In this document: one piece after another, positions 41,084 through 51,425 of the stretch
Layout: every line of letters begins with the position of its first letter
How positions within the stretch are numbered: position 1 is the stretch's first letter
Assembly: GCA_009760855.2 (NCBI GenBank)
Contig: WPIO01000028.1
Span: 1,075,001 to 1,139,000, forward strand
DNA length: 64,000 nucleotides
Source of the DNA: Cristatella mucedo
Taxonomy: Eukaryota; Bryozoa; Phylactolaemata; Cristatellidae
Direction of reading: 5' to 3'
Notes under the pieces: generated by a model
Told to the model about the DNA's origin: nothing
Databases searched by the model: none
Seen by the model: only the letters and a program-made list of their open reading frames with translations
Program-made: the position numbers and the translations under genes

Positions 41084-41836
41084 ATGGCGCGACCCGCTTC
41101 GTCGTCACGCGCGAACCCGGGCCCTCACGAATGCGGCGTCGACTTTCTATGCCGCATGAAGCCGACAGAGTCGTTTAACGTGCTGTCGTTGGGAGACCTG
41201 GAAACGGGCGACGTCGTAGACGTACATGCCAAGTGCCTTGCCGCAAAGTCGGCGGTGCTGACGCGCCTCGTCGCGACCGCCGCGATGCCGAGGCGCTTTG
41301 ACGGGTTAGAGAGGCGCGTGCTCTTCGTGGATTTGGACTTCACCGTGGGCATCCTCAAGCTGGCCGAGCTGGTGGAATCGGCGGTCTTGAGAGACGGCGG
41401 CGCTAGCGGCGGCGATGCACCCGAGCCGGTGGTGAAGGAGAGCCTGGGCCGCTGCAACTTCGTCAAATGCTTCAGTCTGGTGCAGCTCAAGGCCGCGCTC
41501 AATTTCCTCCGCGAGCTAGCGCTCAAGCACGACTGCGCCTTCCTCATAGTCGACGGCCTGTCGACGCTGCGCTGGTGCGCTCGCTCGGCCGACCTGTACA
41601 GGGACGTCTGTGCGGCTGCGGCCGGCAGTGGAGTGGTTACGTTCGTCAGCAGACTGGGTGGCGACTCGGCCGCAGACCCGCTGTGCAAGTGCGCCGACGA
41701 AGTAGCCAGCGTGCGCTGGACGGTCGCTCGCGATGCCTCAGGCTGCGAAATAACGAGCTCCCGGCATCGAGGAGGCGGCGGCCAGGAAAGGCGCACGTAC
41801 CGCCTGGCCGAGCTCGGTCACGCAGGCGCCGTTTGA
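41084..41836 (+). CDS. XRCC2: XRCC2-like RAD51 paralogue with degenerate Walker A
   Basis: Predicted 250-residue protein, single exon (human XRCC2 is 280). XRCC2 acts in homologous recombination in the BCDX2 complex (RAD51B-RAD51C-RAD51D-XRCC2). Recognition rests on collinear matches: GDVVDVHAKC for GDILEFHGPE, then LPK-like MPRRFDGLERRVLFVDLDF for the GGLEVEVLFIDTDY block, SLGRCNFVKCFS for CLGRFFLVYCSS, and the Walker B strand CAFLIVDGLSTLRW for LCLLILDSLSAFYW. The Walker A equivalent reads KCLAAKSAV, so GxxGxGKT is lost apart from Lys-Ser. Human XRCC2 is reported to tolerate Walker A mutations, so function may persist. The ATG has G at -3 and G at +4. The gene lies in a GC-rich island and is followed 208 bp later by a second intronless gene on the same strand. 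Low similarity makes it a good but not certain family call. Confidence 0.72.
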   Translation: MARPASSSRANPGPHECGVDFLCRMKPTESFNVLSLGDLETGDVVDVHAKCLAAKSAVLTRLVATAAMPRRFDGLERRVLFVDLDFTVGILKLAELVESAVLRDGGASGGDAPEPVVKESLGRCNFVKCFSLVQLKAALNFLRELALKHDCAFLIVDGLSTLRWCARSADLYRDVCAAAAGSGVVTFVSRLGGDSAADPLCKCADEVASVRWTVARDASGCEITSSRHRGGGGQERRTYRLAELGHAGAV

Positions 41837-41874
41837 GGAGCCGACTCTCGCCGCACGCTTCGTCGACAGCGCCA

Positions 41875-41912
41875 CCGGTGGCGGTGGCCGCTGCAGCTGC
41901 CACCGCCACCGG
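41875..41912 (+). repeat. 14-bp GC hairpin between the XRCC2-like and dsRBD-like genes
   Basis: Perfect inverted arms (CCGGTGGCGGTGGC and its complement) flank a 10-nt loop. It begins 38 bp after the XRCC2-like stop and ends about 130 bp before the next ATG. In an RNA it would be a stable stem; its role is unknown. Confidence 0.75.
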
Positions 41913-42044
41913 AACCCCTCGCTGCTTCCACAGTTTGCTGTGCCGACCCGCCGTGCGCCACCTTGCACTGGCGAAACTCTCGGTCGTTGTAGGAGCAGCA
42001 GCAGCAGCGCCGCCCTCCCGCCCGACCGTCCCCCAGACGGTGCC

Positions 42045-42794
42045 ATGGCCTCTGCTCAGAGGCTGTCGCTGCCGATCAAAGGTACCGTGTCGCAGCTGTG
42101 CGGCATCATAAAGGGCCAGCCCGCCGCCGCCTGGTGCGAGCTGCTGGGCGCCTGGGAGAGGCTGTCCGACTACCTGTCGCTCGCCGGCCTGCAGCACTCG
42201 CCCGTCTTCTTCGCTCCGAACAAGCCGCACGTCTGCCAGGCGCATCTCGTGATCCGCTCACAGTACCTGCTGCAGACCGACGCGCCTGCGTTCGGCGTCG
42301 CGCCGCGGTCCCGCGACGGCAAGGGTCGCCGGCTGACGGCCGCGCAGAGCGCCGAGCAAGCCCTGTCGCACAAGCTGCTCGCCCTGCTCGACCCGGACGG
42401 CCGCCCCGGTCGCTCGGCCGCCTTGGCGGCAGCTGCGGCTGGCGATGGTCCGCGATCGCTGCCGCTGCCGGCTGAGCCGTCGCCCGAGTACTCGAGCTAC
42501 AAGGACGAGCTGTACGCTCACTGCAGGCGCCTCGACGTGCCGATGCCGCTCTTCTACTCGTACGCAGTCACCGATCGGCCCAAGTCGTGCATGGCCGTCG
42601 TTTCCTGCGCGGCGCTGACGCGCTGCGAGGGCCAGGTGGTCATGAGGGGGCTTCGCTCGAACAGCCTGGACCAGACTCTGCTCGACCTGGCCGAGGTTGC
42701 GCTGTACGCCTTCAAGAAAGTGCGGCTGGAGGAGCTCGTCGCGGCCAGCCAGACCGGCGGCCGTCGCCGAAGCGCCACCGGAAAGCCTGTCTGA
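42045..42794 (+). CDS. Protein with two divergent dsRBD-like domains
   Basis: Predicted 249 residues, intronless. The ATG in GCCATGG is preferred over an in-frame ATG 35 codons upstream because of its context and because similarity-like sequence starts after it. Residues about 30-120 show a dsRBD-like order: a helix (RLSDYLSLAGL), strands (CQAHLVIRSQYLL) and a C-terminal helix GRRLTAAQSAEQALSHKLL, reminiscent of SKKEAEQSAAKKAL. Residues about 150-235 repeat it: YKDELYAHCRRLDVPMPLF, strands ending CEGQVVMRGL, then DQTLLDLAEVALYAFKKV. The Lys pairs that contact RNA in canonical dsRBDs are poorly kept, so RNA binding is inferred, not shown. A low-complexity Ala/Pro linker separates the two. I cannot name an orthologue. 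Proximity to the XRCC2-like gene suggests co-transcription or a shared promoter. Confidence 0.6.
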   Translation: MASAQRLSLPIKGTVSQLCGIIKGQPAAAWCELLGAWERLSDYLSLAGLQHSPVFFAPNKPHVCQAHLVIRSQYLLQTDAPAFGVAPRSRDGKGRRLTAAQSAEQALSHKLLALLDPDGRPGRSAALAAAAAGDGPRSLPLPAEPSPEYSSYKDELYAHCRRLDVPMPLFYSYAVTDRPKSCMAVVSCAALTRCEGQVVMRGLRSNSLDQTLLDLAEVALYAFKKVRLEELVAASQTGGRRRSATGKPV

Positions 42795-43239
42795 GCCCTG
42801 AGGGCTTCGGCGAAAGCTGTCGTGCCACGCGGGCAGGCGTGGCGAAAGTACTTCCTTGGCCCGCCCAACTTGGCTGGCAGCCGATGGGCAGTTTGAGATG
42901 CCTGCGCCGCCGCCGACTCACCAGCCCGTGCTGCGGCTAGCTCTGCTGCCTGTCAAGCTGCGTGCTGTTATGTTGACCATCTATTTTGGTGCCAGTCGTG
43001 CCCCTTTGATAAAGATGTCGATTTTTCGGTCGGCTGGCTTTCAAATAAGAGTGTCGAAAGTCTCGGCCTGCCTCCATTTCTTGCATTGCAGCTTCGATTT
43101 GCGTGGCTCATTGCAGGTTTCAAGCTGTCTGTGTTGATTAGAAAGCATTGAAGCATCGAAATACTGGCTCACTCTGCAATGAGGGCATGTTGATCCCAAG
43201 CCGTGCCAGTCATTTCTGGAGGCTGTTTTTAACGACTGT
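42795..43239. other. Downstream of the dsRBD-like gene
   Basis: Likely 3' UTR at first (GC-rich to about 42960), then ordinary sequence. No AATAAA is obvious. Confidence 0.35.
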
Positions 43240-43800
43240 AGGCATTTGATTTCCTTGAAGTCGTCCTACTCGCCATGCAGTAAGACAATTGCAGATGGTC
43301 AAAACTCGGCAGCTTTGCTTTGTCTGTCGTTAACCTACATCACAGATACCACATCGCACCACCTGTCCAACTTCGCTGGCTCCTCATCAAACAAAGAATC
43401 GGCTTTCGAGTTCCTGCCGCACACTGTTGGATCCATTCTGTCTTCTACTCCAGCACATCGCTCTGATAAACTTGTTGTTCATCCTTCCTTCAAACCGCTC
43501 GCTCCACTGACTCAGTATGTTTAACCACAAGTCCTAATGAAAGAATGGCAGCAGTCCATATGCACCCACGACCTGGAATTGTCTCGATAACCTAAAGCTA
43601 TCAACTGGCATCACGACTTACTCAGACTTCAGACATATAAATAAACCTGAGGTCACCATACGAAGTGTTCCGTAAGTGCACAAGTTGCTGCAACTGTACA
43701 TGCAATTGTCACAAATTAGCTTATATGCTTCCTTAACAGCTTAGGTAAGTGCATAGCAAAGATTTAGCTCTCTAAAAAAGCAATACAATTCTATTATTAC
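43240..43800 (+). mobile_element. Old LINE fragment with tail
   Basis: LCLSLTYITDTTSHHLSN and LAPLTQ-like remnants of the RT C-terminus and an AGTGCATAGCAAAGATTTAG tail with an ATT end. Confidence 0.5.
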
Positions 43801-44454
43801 TGCTACTCAATGTTGCTTGTCCATTCTCATAAAATCTTTAGCCTATGCTGCTTAAAATCTATAGGCTATGTTTGTTTGTCTCGGGTGGCTCTACAATAAG
43901 ATTCGGGAGTTAGCTGACGTAATTTTTTTCTGCGATTTACACTAATGCTGAAATCTGCGGATACAACTACTTCGGTCGACCTGACATTGTTTTTTCAAGC
44001 GATGCGACATCCCTTTAGGATGTAGCACTGTGTAATCTGGGATATGGTTCAGAGGCAGTTTTATTGCAACCCTTCCCAACGACTTAAGATATCGTTTGTG
44101 TTTTCCCCAAATGACATGGCTACGATCATTAAAATGAGCATAACGAGTTTGTCACTTGCAGACCCTATTCTAATCCTCTCGCATGTTGATTAATAGAAAA
44201 CATAATCACAGCTCTCGCAGCGCTGTCTTCAATTTAATATCTGATAGACGTGTTGTCTCAAAACTATCCAAGTCAGCCAGTGAGTCACTCCTTGACTTAG
44301 AAGTCTGAAGTAGACTATGACATCACAGTCGTTAAACCTAATCAAACATTTTTGCATCCCAAGAAAAATTCTGCTAGAAATTCTGTGCAAGCAGAAAAGA
44401 CTGGGTGATCTGGGCAATTTCTCTCTAAATTTTAGGCTTCAATGAATTAATCAT
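43801..44454. other. AT-rich spacer
   Basis: Nothing recognised. Confidence 0.4.
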
Positions 44455-46290
44455 ACTAAAGCCTTTTATTTAGCGCATTATGAGAACTTAATCTGTGTAC
44501 AGGTGCTTTACAACTCGCTGCAAGAAAAGCAGTAACCAATAATTTAATTAAAAGCAAGGCCTGCAGTAGTAGTAGTGCAGTAGTAGTAGCCTGCAAAAGC
44601 AGCACTCAAAAGCACACGTGAGTCTCTCAGTCGCTGGTTAGTAGGACTCCCGATTAGTAACACTCACTCAATCGTGCAAAGGCAAACAAAGCATACAGGA
44701 AAGCGGTAGGTTCGCTAGAGAGCTATACTAAAGCATGCCGCTGTTGCCCTTAGTCACGACATGCAGTTTCATAACGTACAACCACATAGAAGGATAATTC
44801 AGTCAGACTGCAAAATCTGAGCGGAAGTTTGTTTTCAGCTTCTCTTTGGACGTCGGCAGATCAGGTGATGCGACGTCAGTAGAGTAGTGAGTTTCAATGT
44901 GTGGGAGCATGGTAACTGAAGATGCGGTTTCCGAAGGATTTGAACTTCCGAGGGATTTGAACTTGGAAACAAGTAATCGAGCGGCTCTCTTAGAGCCGCT
45001 GTTGCGACGGGAGACCTGAAGCACAATTAATTTTGGTAAGTTGGCGGGAGCAAGAGAACACGTGGACCTAAAGGTGAGGTGCAGGACCTTTAAGTCGATA
45101 CACAGATTGATATTCAGCGAGTGCAGACTAGCGAGCAGTTGGTGCGATGTGAAGTTGCAACATTACCGACGGAAAAACCTAGCTGCTGAGTTTTTCAAAC
45201 TGCAAGCAGGTTATTGCATGTGCAAGAGGATCTACAAATTCTGAGTTACAGAAGTCTCGTCGGGCTGTCACAAATGCAGGTACCAACTTAGGCGTATTAT
45301 CCTTATCCTACCAAGCCCGAATTTTCGCACTGTATATTTTCAGCTTCATAACATTGCTAAAATTAGGGCTTGTTTAGATAAGGATACCACGTCTAAGATG
45401 GTCCATGCATTCGTGACATCTCGTCTCGACTTCTGCAACTCACTGCTTACTGGCCTACCAGCATGTGCGATCAGGCGATTGCAGCTGGTGCAAAACTCTG
45501 CAGCTAGGCTTGTCTGTCGTGAGCGTCGCAGTTGCCACATTACTCCACTTCTCGCCGACCTGCACTGGTTACCAGTCAAGCAACGGATTGACTTCAAGGT
45601 TTTGTCGCTCACTTTTAGGTCTCTTCATTCTATGGCTCCAGCCTATCTTTCAGATATACTACCCCATCAGGCAAAGCATCGTACCACTCGCTTTTCGGAA
45701 TCCAACAGTCTAGAAATACCTCGTACAAACCTTAAATCCTTTGGAGACCGTGCATTTAGCTCGTATGCTCCCACAGCCTGGAACTCCCTCCCGACCTGCA
45801 TCAGAACATCCCCTGACCTGACCACATTTAAAAGAAACTTAAAAACATACCTATTTAGGACAGCATTTAGTGGGTCCTTGTGATTCGTCCTCGATGTGCT
45901 TATGCGTGCTGACACTGTTCATGCTGCCACTAACCACATTTGCATGCTGACCCAGTGCATGTAACCCCTAACCATGTTATTCATTTTGTTTGTTTTTCAG
46001 GCATGATTTTACTTACTATTCTGTTGCGTATCACTTTGCAGCAAATGTAAAGCGCCTAGAAAGAGATTAAGTTCTCTGAGGGCGCTTTATCAAGTGCAAT
46101 ATTATTATTATTATTATCACTGTTACTTGTGTAGGTGAACGTAGGCAGACTTGACTTTTGAGCTAATGTGCTAATCTAGAGACAAGTCATTATGAAAGCG
46201 GACACTCGATTACGAACGGAGGCTACAAGAGATATGGTGGTTGAGCAGACTTAGCGAGTTAGGCTTTCCTGTTTCTTAGTAATACTTTGC
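44455..46290 (-). mobile_element. Old LINE-A split by a younger LINE-A
   Basis: Minus-strand tail and RT C-terminus remnants at 44455-45317 and the upstream RT continuation at 46120-46290 (CTGACAAGTCTGCCTACG-type region). The break coincides with the plus-strand copy 45318-46115. Confidence 0.65.
45318..46115 (+). mobile_element. Young 5'-truncated LINE-A with intact end of ORF2
   Basis: Open frame through FVTSRLDFCNSLLTGLPACA, LHWLPVKQRIDFKVLSLTF, TNLKSFGDRAFSSYAPTAWN and FRTAFSGSL, then the 3' UTR and (ATT)n. By eye it differs from the copy at 60.3-61.1 kb at only a few bases per hundred. Confidence 0.88.
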
Positions 46291-46559
46291 TTGCTACCAA
46301 CTAATATATCTACATTGCCATAGCAAACAACACAATATGCTGCTATTATAATTGTAAACAATACAATATACTGTATTGTCGTCGAAGCAAATACAATATA
46401 TTTATGCGCATTTTTAATATAAATTATTGTTGAATGTTGATCACAAAAATAATAGTTGCTCTAATTTTTCACGTCAGTGACTCAATATTCCTTCTCGTCC
46501 TCGTCAGTCGGTTCACCTTCCTCTTCTTCTTCCGTTTCTGTCTGCATTCACAACTACAG

Positions 46560-46830
46560 CTATTAGCACCAAATTCTACAGACCTCTATTTTTCTCGATG
46601 AAAGCCAAAGCTTCTGGCGTGCGCGGCTGCAGACTTCGACACTTCTGAGAAAATATTCGCTTGCTCAGGGAGAACAGCCGTTCAACAACACTGGACCACA
46701 GGATTGCGATTTCAACAGGAGTCCACAGGGGCAGTTTCATCTGAATCCAATTGACCTTCGCTCTCATTCTAGATCTTGATGGTGGCTGCCCCAAATGCAG
46801 GACTTTAAACAATATCAGCACCAATTTCCA
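46560..46830 (-). pseudogene. hAT transposase C-terminal (dimerisation) fragment
   Basis: ILWSSVVERLFSLSKRIFSQ, then RSLQPRTPEALAFIEKN, fits the hAT C-terminal dimerisation signature (S-x-x-ERxFS...R..L.P...E.L.FL..N). No upstream DDE core is recognised nearby. Confidence 0.65.
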
Positions 46831-46904
46831 GGTACTTCTGGAAGTCGAGTGATGGAAACGATGGAGTCAGCGACTGGAACATCACGTTGGATCGGCGATG
46901 GTTT

Positions 46905-46995
46905 CATAATAATAATAATAATAATAATAATGCACTTGATAGAGCGCCCTCCGAGAACTCAATCTCTCTCTAGGCGCTTAACATTCATCATGAGC
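46905..46995 (-). mobile_element. LINE-A/SINE-1 tail fragment
   Basis: (ATT)n plus GAGTTCTCGGAGGGCGCTCT and CGCCTAGAGAGAGATTGAG on the minus strand. Confidence 0.7.
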
Positions 46996-47779
46996 TTGAA
47001 GTGCAAGAGTAACGAGTTTGAAATCAGCCAAGGCGGCTTTATGCCAACGAATGACATTTCTTTCGTGGCTGTATGGATTAGTTCGGCAATCTCGGGGCTC
47101 TAACCATTAATATTTGGCAGCAATCCCTCAAAAAGTGTGGTAACTCAAAGCCAGTGAGTCACTATCGTTTTATATGGCGCAATAGTGTTGACAGACGCAG
47201 TCTACGGGACTCCTTGAGCGTCGGCAACTTTGCGTTAATTTCCCAACCCGTTCGCACTCAGAGAGAAATTGTGCAATGTAGGCTTCGACAGCAAAATTGA
47301 GGCAACAACTGCGGCAAACAACCAACGGCCGGTCCAACAGATTAGTTGTTGCAGCGTTTGCAAGAGCAATTGTCCCGAATAAGGCAGACTATTCGTTCTG
47401 CCAGTTGTACACCGCAGTGTTGCACGGTCGAAATCCACACGGTTGACAGATGTGAAGGCTGCTTCATCAAGCAATGGGGAAAATGCTAGCAGAAAAACCG
47501 GGGCTCACTGCCGAACTCTTTTCCAGGCAATGCAATAAAGAGACCTGTATATGTACTGGACATAAGTTGCACAAACGACTACTAAAACTACGCATCACAA
47601 TTGCATGAAGGCAAGGAACTTATTTATAAAGTAGATTGAATTTTCTGACCAGCCGTCAAACAAGAGAACATATTGCGTTAATGCAAAAGTCGACCTTTTC
47701 TTCTTTTCAACTGCTGTTACCAGTCAGAGCATGTAATTCTTCAACGCTCTTCAAATTTTTTTCAAATTTTTCAAATTCG
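46996..47779. other. Intergenic, possibly further hAT debris
   Basis: A 79-codon minus-strand frame (47235-47474) has no clear homology. Nothing else is recognised. Confidence 0.35.
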
Positions 47780-48092
47780 TTTAACAATTCCCCTGACTTG
47801 ACCACATTTAAAAAGAGCTTAAAACACGCCCATTTAGGACAGCATTTAGTGGGTCCCTGTGATTCGTCCTTGATGTGTTTATGCGTGCTGACACTGTGCA
47901 TGCTGCCACTAACCACACTTGCATGCTGACCCTGTGCATATCACCCCTAACCATGTTGTTCATGTTGTTTATCAAGTATGATATTACTCACCATTCAATC
48001 GCATTTCCCTTTGAAGCAAATTTAAAGCGCCTAGAAAGAGATTGAGTTCTCTGAGGGCGCTTTATCAAGTGCATTATTATTATTATTATTAT
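47780..48092 (+). mobile_element. LINE-A 3' end
   Basis: SPDLTTFKKSLKHAHLGQHL, the 3' UTR, AAGCGCCTAGAAAGAGATTG and (ATT)n. Confidence 0.85.
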
Positions 48093-48374
48093 AACGTCTT
48101 TGTGAACATTTTGGCTGGGCTGGTATTCGCTGTCGAGCGCTCTTTTGCGAAGCATGTTGGTTTGTGCTCGTCCAGAGCGATCCAATCGATTCCAATCGAT
48201 CGAATCCAATCGATCAAAGCCATTTGTAGATGTTGGTAGATTTTGAGTTGTTCATGTATACCAGACTCGACTGACCAGTCACCGAAATTATTTCAGCACT
48301 GTCCGTTAATGAAATGCTTTCAGCAGCATGTGAGTTGAAAACTTCCAAGCAGTTTGGGCGTTCGGTACACGTAA

Positions 48375-48520
48375 ACACCCTTTGGGTTTATGCGTACCGA
48401 CACTGTGCGTGTTAATAGTGGCCAATATACATGCTTCTTTTTTAGCATATGTAAATTCCATAGAAAGAGATTTAGTTCTTATGTAACGCTATACAAATAC
48501 AATATTAAAAATATTTTAAT
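48375..48520 (+). mobile_element. LINE-A 3' UTR fragment
   Basis: TTTATGCGTACCGACACTGT and CATAGAAAGAGATTTAGTTC; A/T-rich end. ATCGAT-containing short repeats lie just before, near 48180-48220. Confidence 0.6.
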
Positions 48521-48559
48521 TGGCCATAATACAAAAAGCTGTGATTACAAAATATAAAT

Positions 48560-48735
48560 TAAATAAAAATTATTAGCTGATTTAACAGCCTCTTTGTAAT
48601 AGCGGCAGAAGAGTCTTAAAGGCGGTCACCATCACTTGCAGCGGCAATAGATGATCGCCCACCGCTGGATTCGAACCCACTTCCAAGGTGGTGAAGAGCA
48701 ACCGCTTTATCTACTGTGTCATCATGCCTCACCAA
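48560..48735 (-). mobile_element. SINE-2 copy
   Basis: GTGGGTTCGAATCC B box on the minus strand, with the GCAAGTGATGGTGACCGCCT body shared with the 29.2-kb copy. Confidence 0.75.
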
Positions 48736-49484
48736 AAGCAGAGTTTCATTGTATCCAGTCCAGAGTGAGTGAATGAACAAATTCAATTTGAACTGTACTC
48801 TTTTCCCACATTGTTTCCCAATTTATCGCAGCGTAACTCTCACGACGTCGTGGTCAAATTTTTGGAAACTCGACCACTCTCGTTTTGTGAAAATTTCTCG
48901 TTATATTCAAATTAGTTGTATTTGATGATGTCGTCGAGATGTTCACGGAACGCTCAAGTGGAATGCGAACTTCTCGTCTCTGAGAAACTCCCCCCCCCCC
49001 TAGAACCTGTGGCTCCAGTTCACCATCGAGCCTTTCTGTTCAAAAACCTTTTCAGTGGTCGGAAGGGTCTCTACGGCCGACTAAAAATGTAATCACGGTT
49101 TATCAAGTTTCTGATAAGTTTGTTTCGCAAACCTGCTAGTCCTTTATCACTGATGCAGTAGCAGAGTAAACGAACCGACTACGGGTCAAATAAAGTGCAA
49201 CTTATTGCGTAAAAATAAGATTTTGCTGTAGCAAGGCGGACCCACATATGATGGTGCCACCTATTTCTTCTGGCTATATCAACACCTCGTCTTGATGGCG
49301 TCTGGTAGCCTGATCGAATGTAGTTTGTCTAGTGAGCGTTAAAAAATAATTGCTCCGAATATCTTTAAAGAGCCTCCTACAAACCTGTATCTTTTTGAAG
49401 GGAAAGAACTTGCTGAGAGATTGATACCGATGCTATACGTGCTCCGATAGAGCTGGTAATGACATGAGGCCATGTGATCCACCC
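48736..49484. other. Intergenic
   Basis: A C-run at 48991-49000; nothing else recognised. Confidence 0.4.
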
Positions 49485-49585
49485 TCTGAACTTTCTTTTT
49501 CCGCGAATGTAAATTGTCTCAAAGAGATCGATTCTCTTATAGTGATACATAAATACTTTAATTATATAAAATTATTGTTATCGTA
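49485..49585 (+). mobile_element. LINE-A/SINE-1 tail fragment, old
   Basis: CAAAGAGATCGATTCTCTTA and an AT-rich end; weak. Confidence 0.4.
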
Positions 49586-49869
49586 CAAATGTTCCTAAGT
49601 GGATCTGTATACTCTCTCATCTTAATTGAGTTTCTGTCGAAGTTCTTTGAAGTGATGCTAAAAAACGAAGCTCCCGCTAGCTTGAGGGATCCCGAAAGCA
49701 GGCAGCATTGTCTATACAGGTCTTCACTATATCTCACTACTCCCAGGGGTGCTGATTTTCATATGCGCTTCCCGCTGGAAGCACCGTCGAATTCCCGCTG
49801 GAAGCACCATCGCTTTTTGTTAGCAATAAACCTAGTCATTTCACACTGAAATACAATTTGGCTTTTCCG
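49586..49869. other. Spacer with a duplicated 22-bp segment
   Basis: ATTCCCGCTGGAAGCACC occurs twice in tandem near 49768-49810. An 86-codon frame has no homology. Confidence 0.5.
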
Positions 49870-50945
49870 TGGATCTTTTCTAGGTCCGTTCCATTTCACT
49901 ATGTATACTCACATTCTCTCCGAGGTAAACACCAAGCACAATCTAAGTTTTCATTCTATGCAGATCGTGTCCTTACTCTACTTTCGCTTTGATCCCTCCC
50001 GACTTTCCATCATCTCTTCCTTGAAGCTTTCATTTTGTAAATTCGCACTTGGATGTCAAGTAACTTTCTCGAATTGAATGAGAATATTAAACTATTATTC
50101 ATAGGCGAACCAAGCGTCACTCAGAAACTACAAGCTAATCCACCGTCAAAACTTGCTTTGTCATCATACCCTCAGTAGCATCTTCGCGAAATCCGGATGT
50201 CCTCATCCAGAAGTCCTTTATCTTTGATGAACAAGTCAGCTCACAGTTCAAGTTTGCCAACTTTCACCAACTTGATATTGCAAAATTCGCACGCGATTAA
50301 ATAAAGATATCGAAGATTAGTTAGAACATGCATTTTTTACTTTCTTTCCTGCCTTGTGTAATTTTAACTTTAAAAATCTTTGTGCAGCTACAATAAAGCG
50401 CTTATAGATAATACACAACTCGGCAGCTTGGCCTCTATAGGTCTCGTAAATGTCGCAATTTCCAAATTATACTAATTAATTATTTCCTGCTTCGTCCGCC
50501 TTGCTATCAAGTAACCCATTTTTCAAAGTCTTGTCACTCTTTTTCGAGTCCTTGCATTTTTGAGTCCTATTATTCCTGATTACCGATCTTAATACCGATC
50601 CCGCATGCTTTCCTCGTGTAGCCGCTCCTTTGGCTCGGATAATTTATTTTTACCTCTAACCAGCCTTAAAATCGTTTGACTTTCTTCAGATCCTGAAACT
50701 TAGAACTCTTTACTGAGTGGCATCACATCCCCGGACTTGGCATTTAAAGCAAAGCAAAAAAACTCTAAGTTTGCTTCACATCTTCGTCCGTGGTAATTGT
50801 TCTGTGTGCACTCATGTTTTCTGCAAATATAATTTTCAAAAACGATTGATTTACTTTCTTTTCAGCCTACTTGGAGTGAAAAGAGAAACCTAGTTCTCCA
50901 ATGCACTAGATTGCATAATCAATATTCTTAAAGTGACCATAAAAA
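49870..50945 (+). mobile_element. Old LINE-A RT fragment with tail
   Basis: HNLSFHS (YADD region, lost) near 49940, SSNFLELNENIKLLF near 50050, GEPSVTQKL near 50105, then RT C-terminal traces and a tail near 50880. Many frameshifts. Confidence 0.6.
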
Positions 50946-50984
50946 GAACCCTTTGCTGTTATTTTTCAAAATTCTACGGCCATG

Positions 50985-51425
50985 GGTTGGCTCTTTCATG
51001 CCTAGCTGAATTGCTGAACCAGTTTCATCCTCTTCGTATCCTCAGGTCCTCTATGGATAATAGATTTTCTGTTTAATTCATACGCCTAAAGACCGCTAGC
51101 GACAGAAGTTTTTGCTCTGCAGTTTCTAGACTGTGGAACTCCCTTCCAAAATTCTTAGGCAACGACATCTATTCTCCTGCTTCCGACTGCGGCACATCAA
51201 TTCATGCCCTCCTGAGTTGGTTCTTCCATGCTCCTCACTCCTTTGACTGCCCTCCTGACTCAGCTATACTTCTCACTTTATCTTTGTTGCGTGACTTGAA
51301 GTCTGTTGGCTACCAAATGCGTACCGAAAGCCGCTTCGGCTTTGAGCGACTATGGATAAGTTTCCTGCATAACACCCACTTAGTCTTCGTGGCTTTGTTG
51401 AGTTACAGACGGAGGTACATTAGAG
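50985..51425 (+). mobile_element. LINE-B 3' fragment
   Basis: LAELLNQFHPLRILRSSMDN, WNSLPKFLGNDIYSPASDCG-like sequence and the CGTACCGAAAGCCGCTT/GAGTTACAGACGGAGGTACA tail. Confidence 0.75.

Noticed and set aside
41125-42245. Long minus-strand open frames opposite the XRCC2-like and dsRBD-like genes
   Set aside because: They are shadows caused by high GC on the opposite strand; Arg/Pro/Ser-rich without homology.
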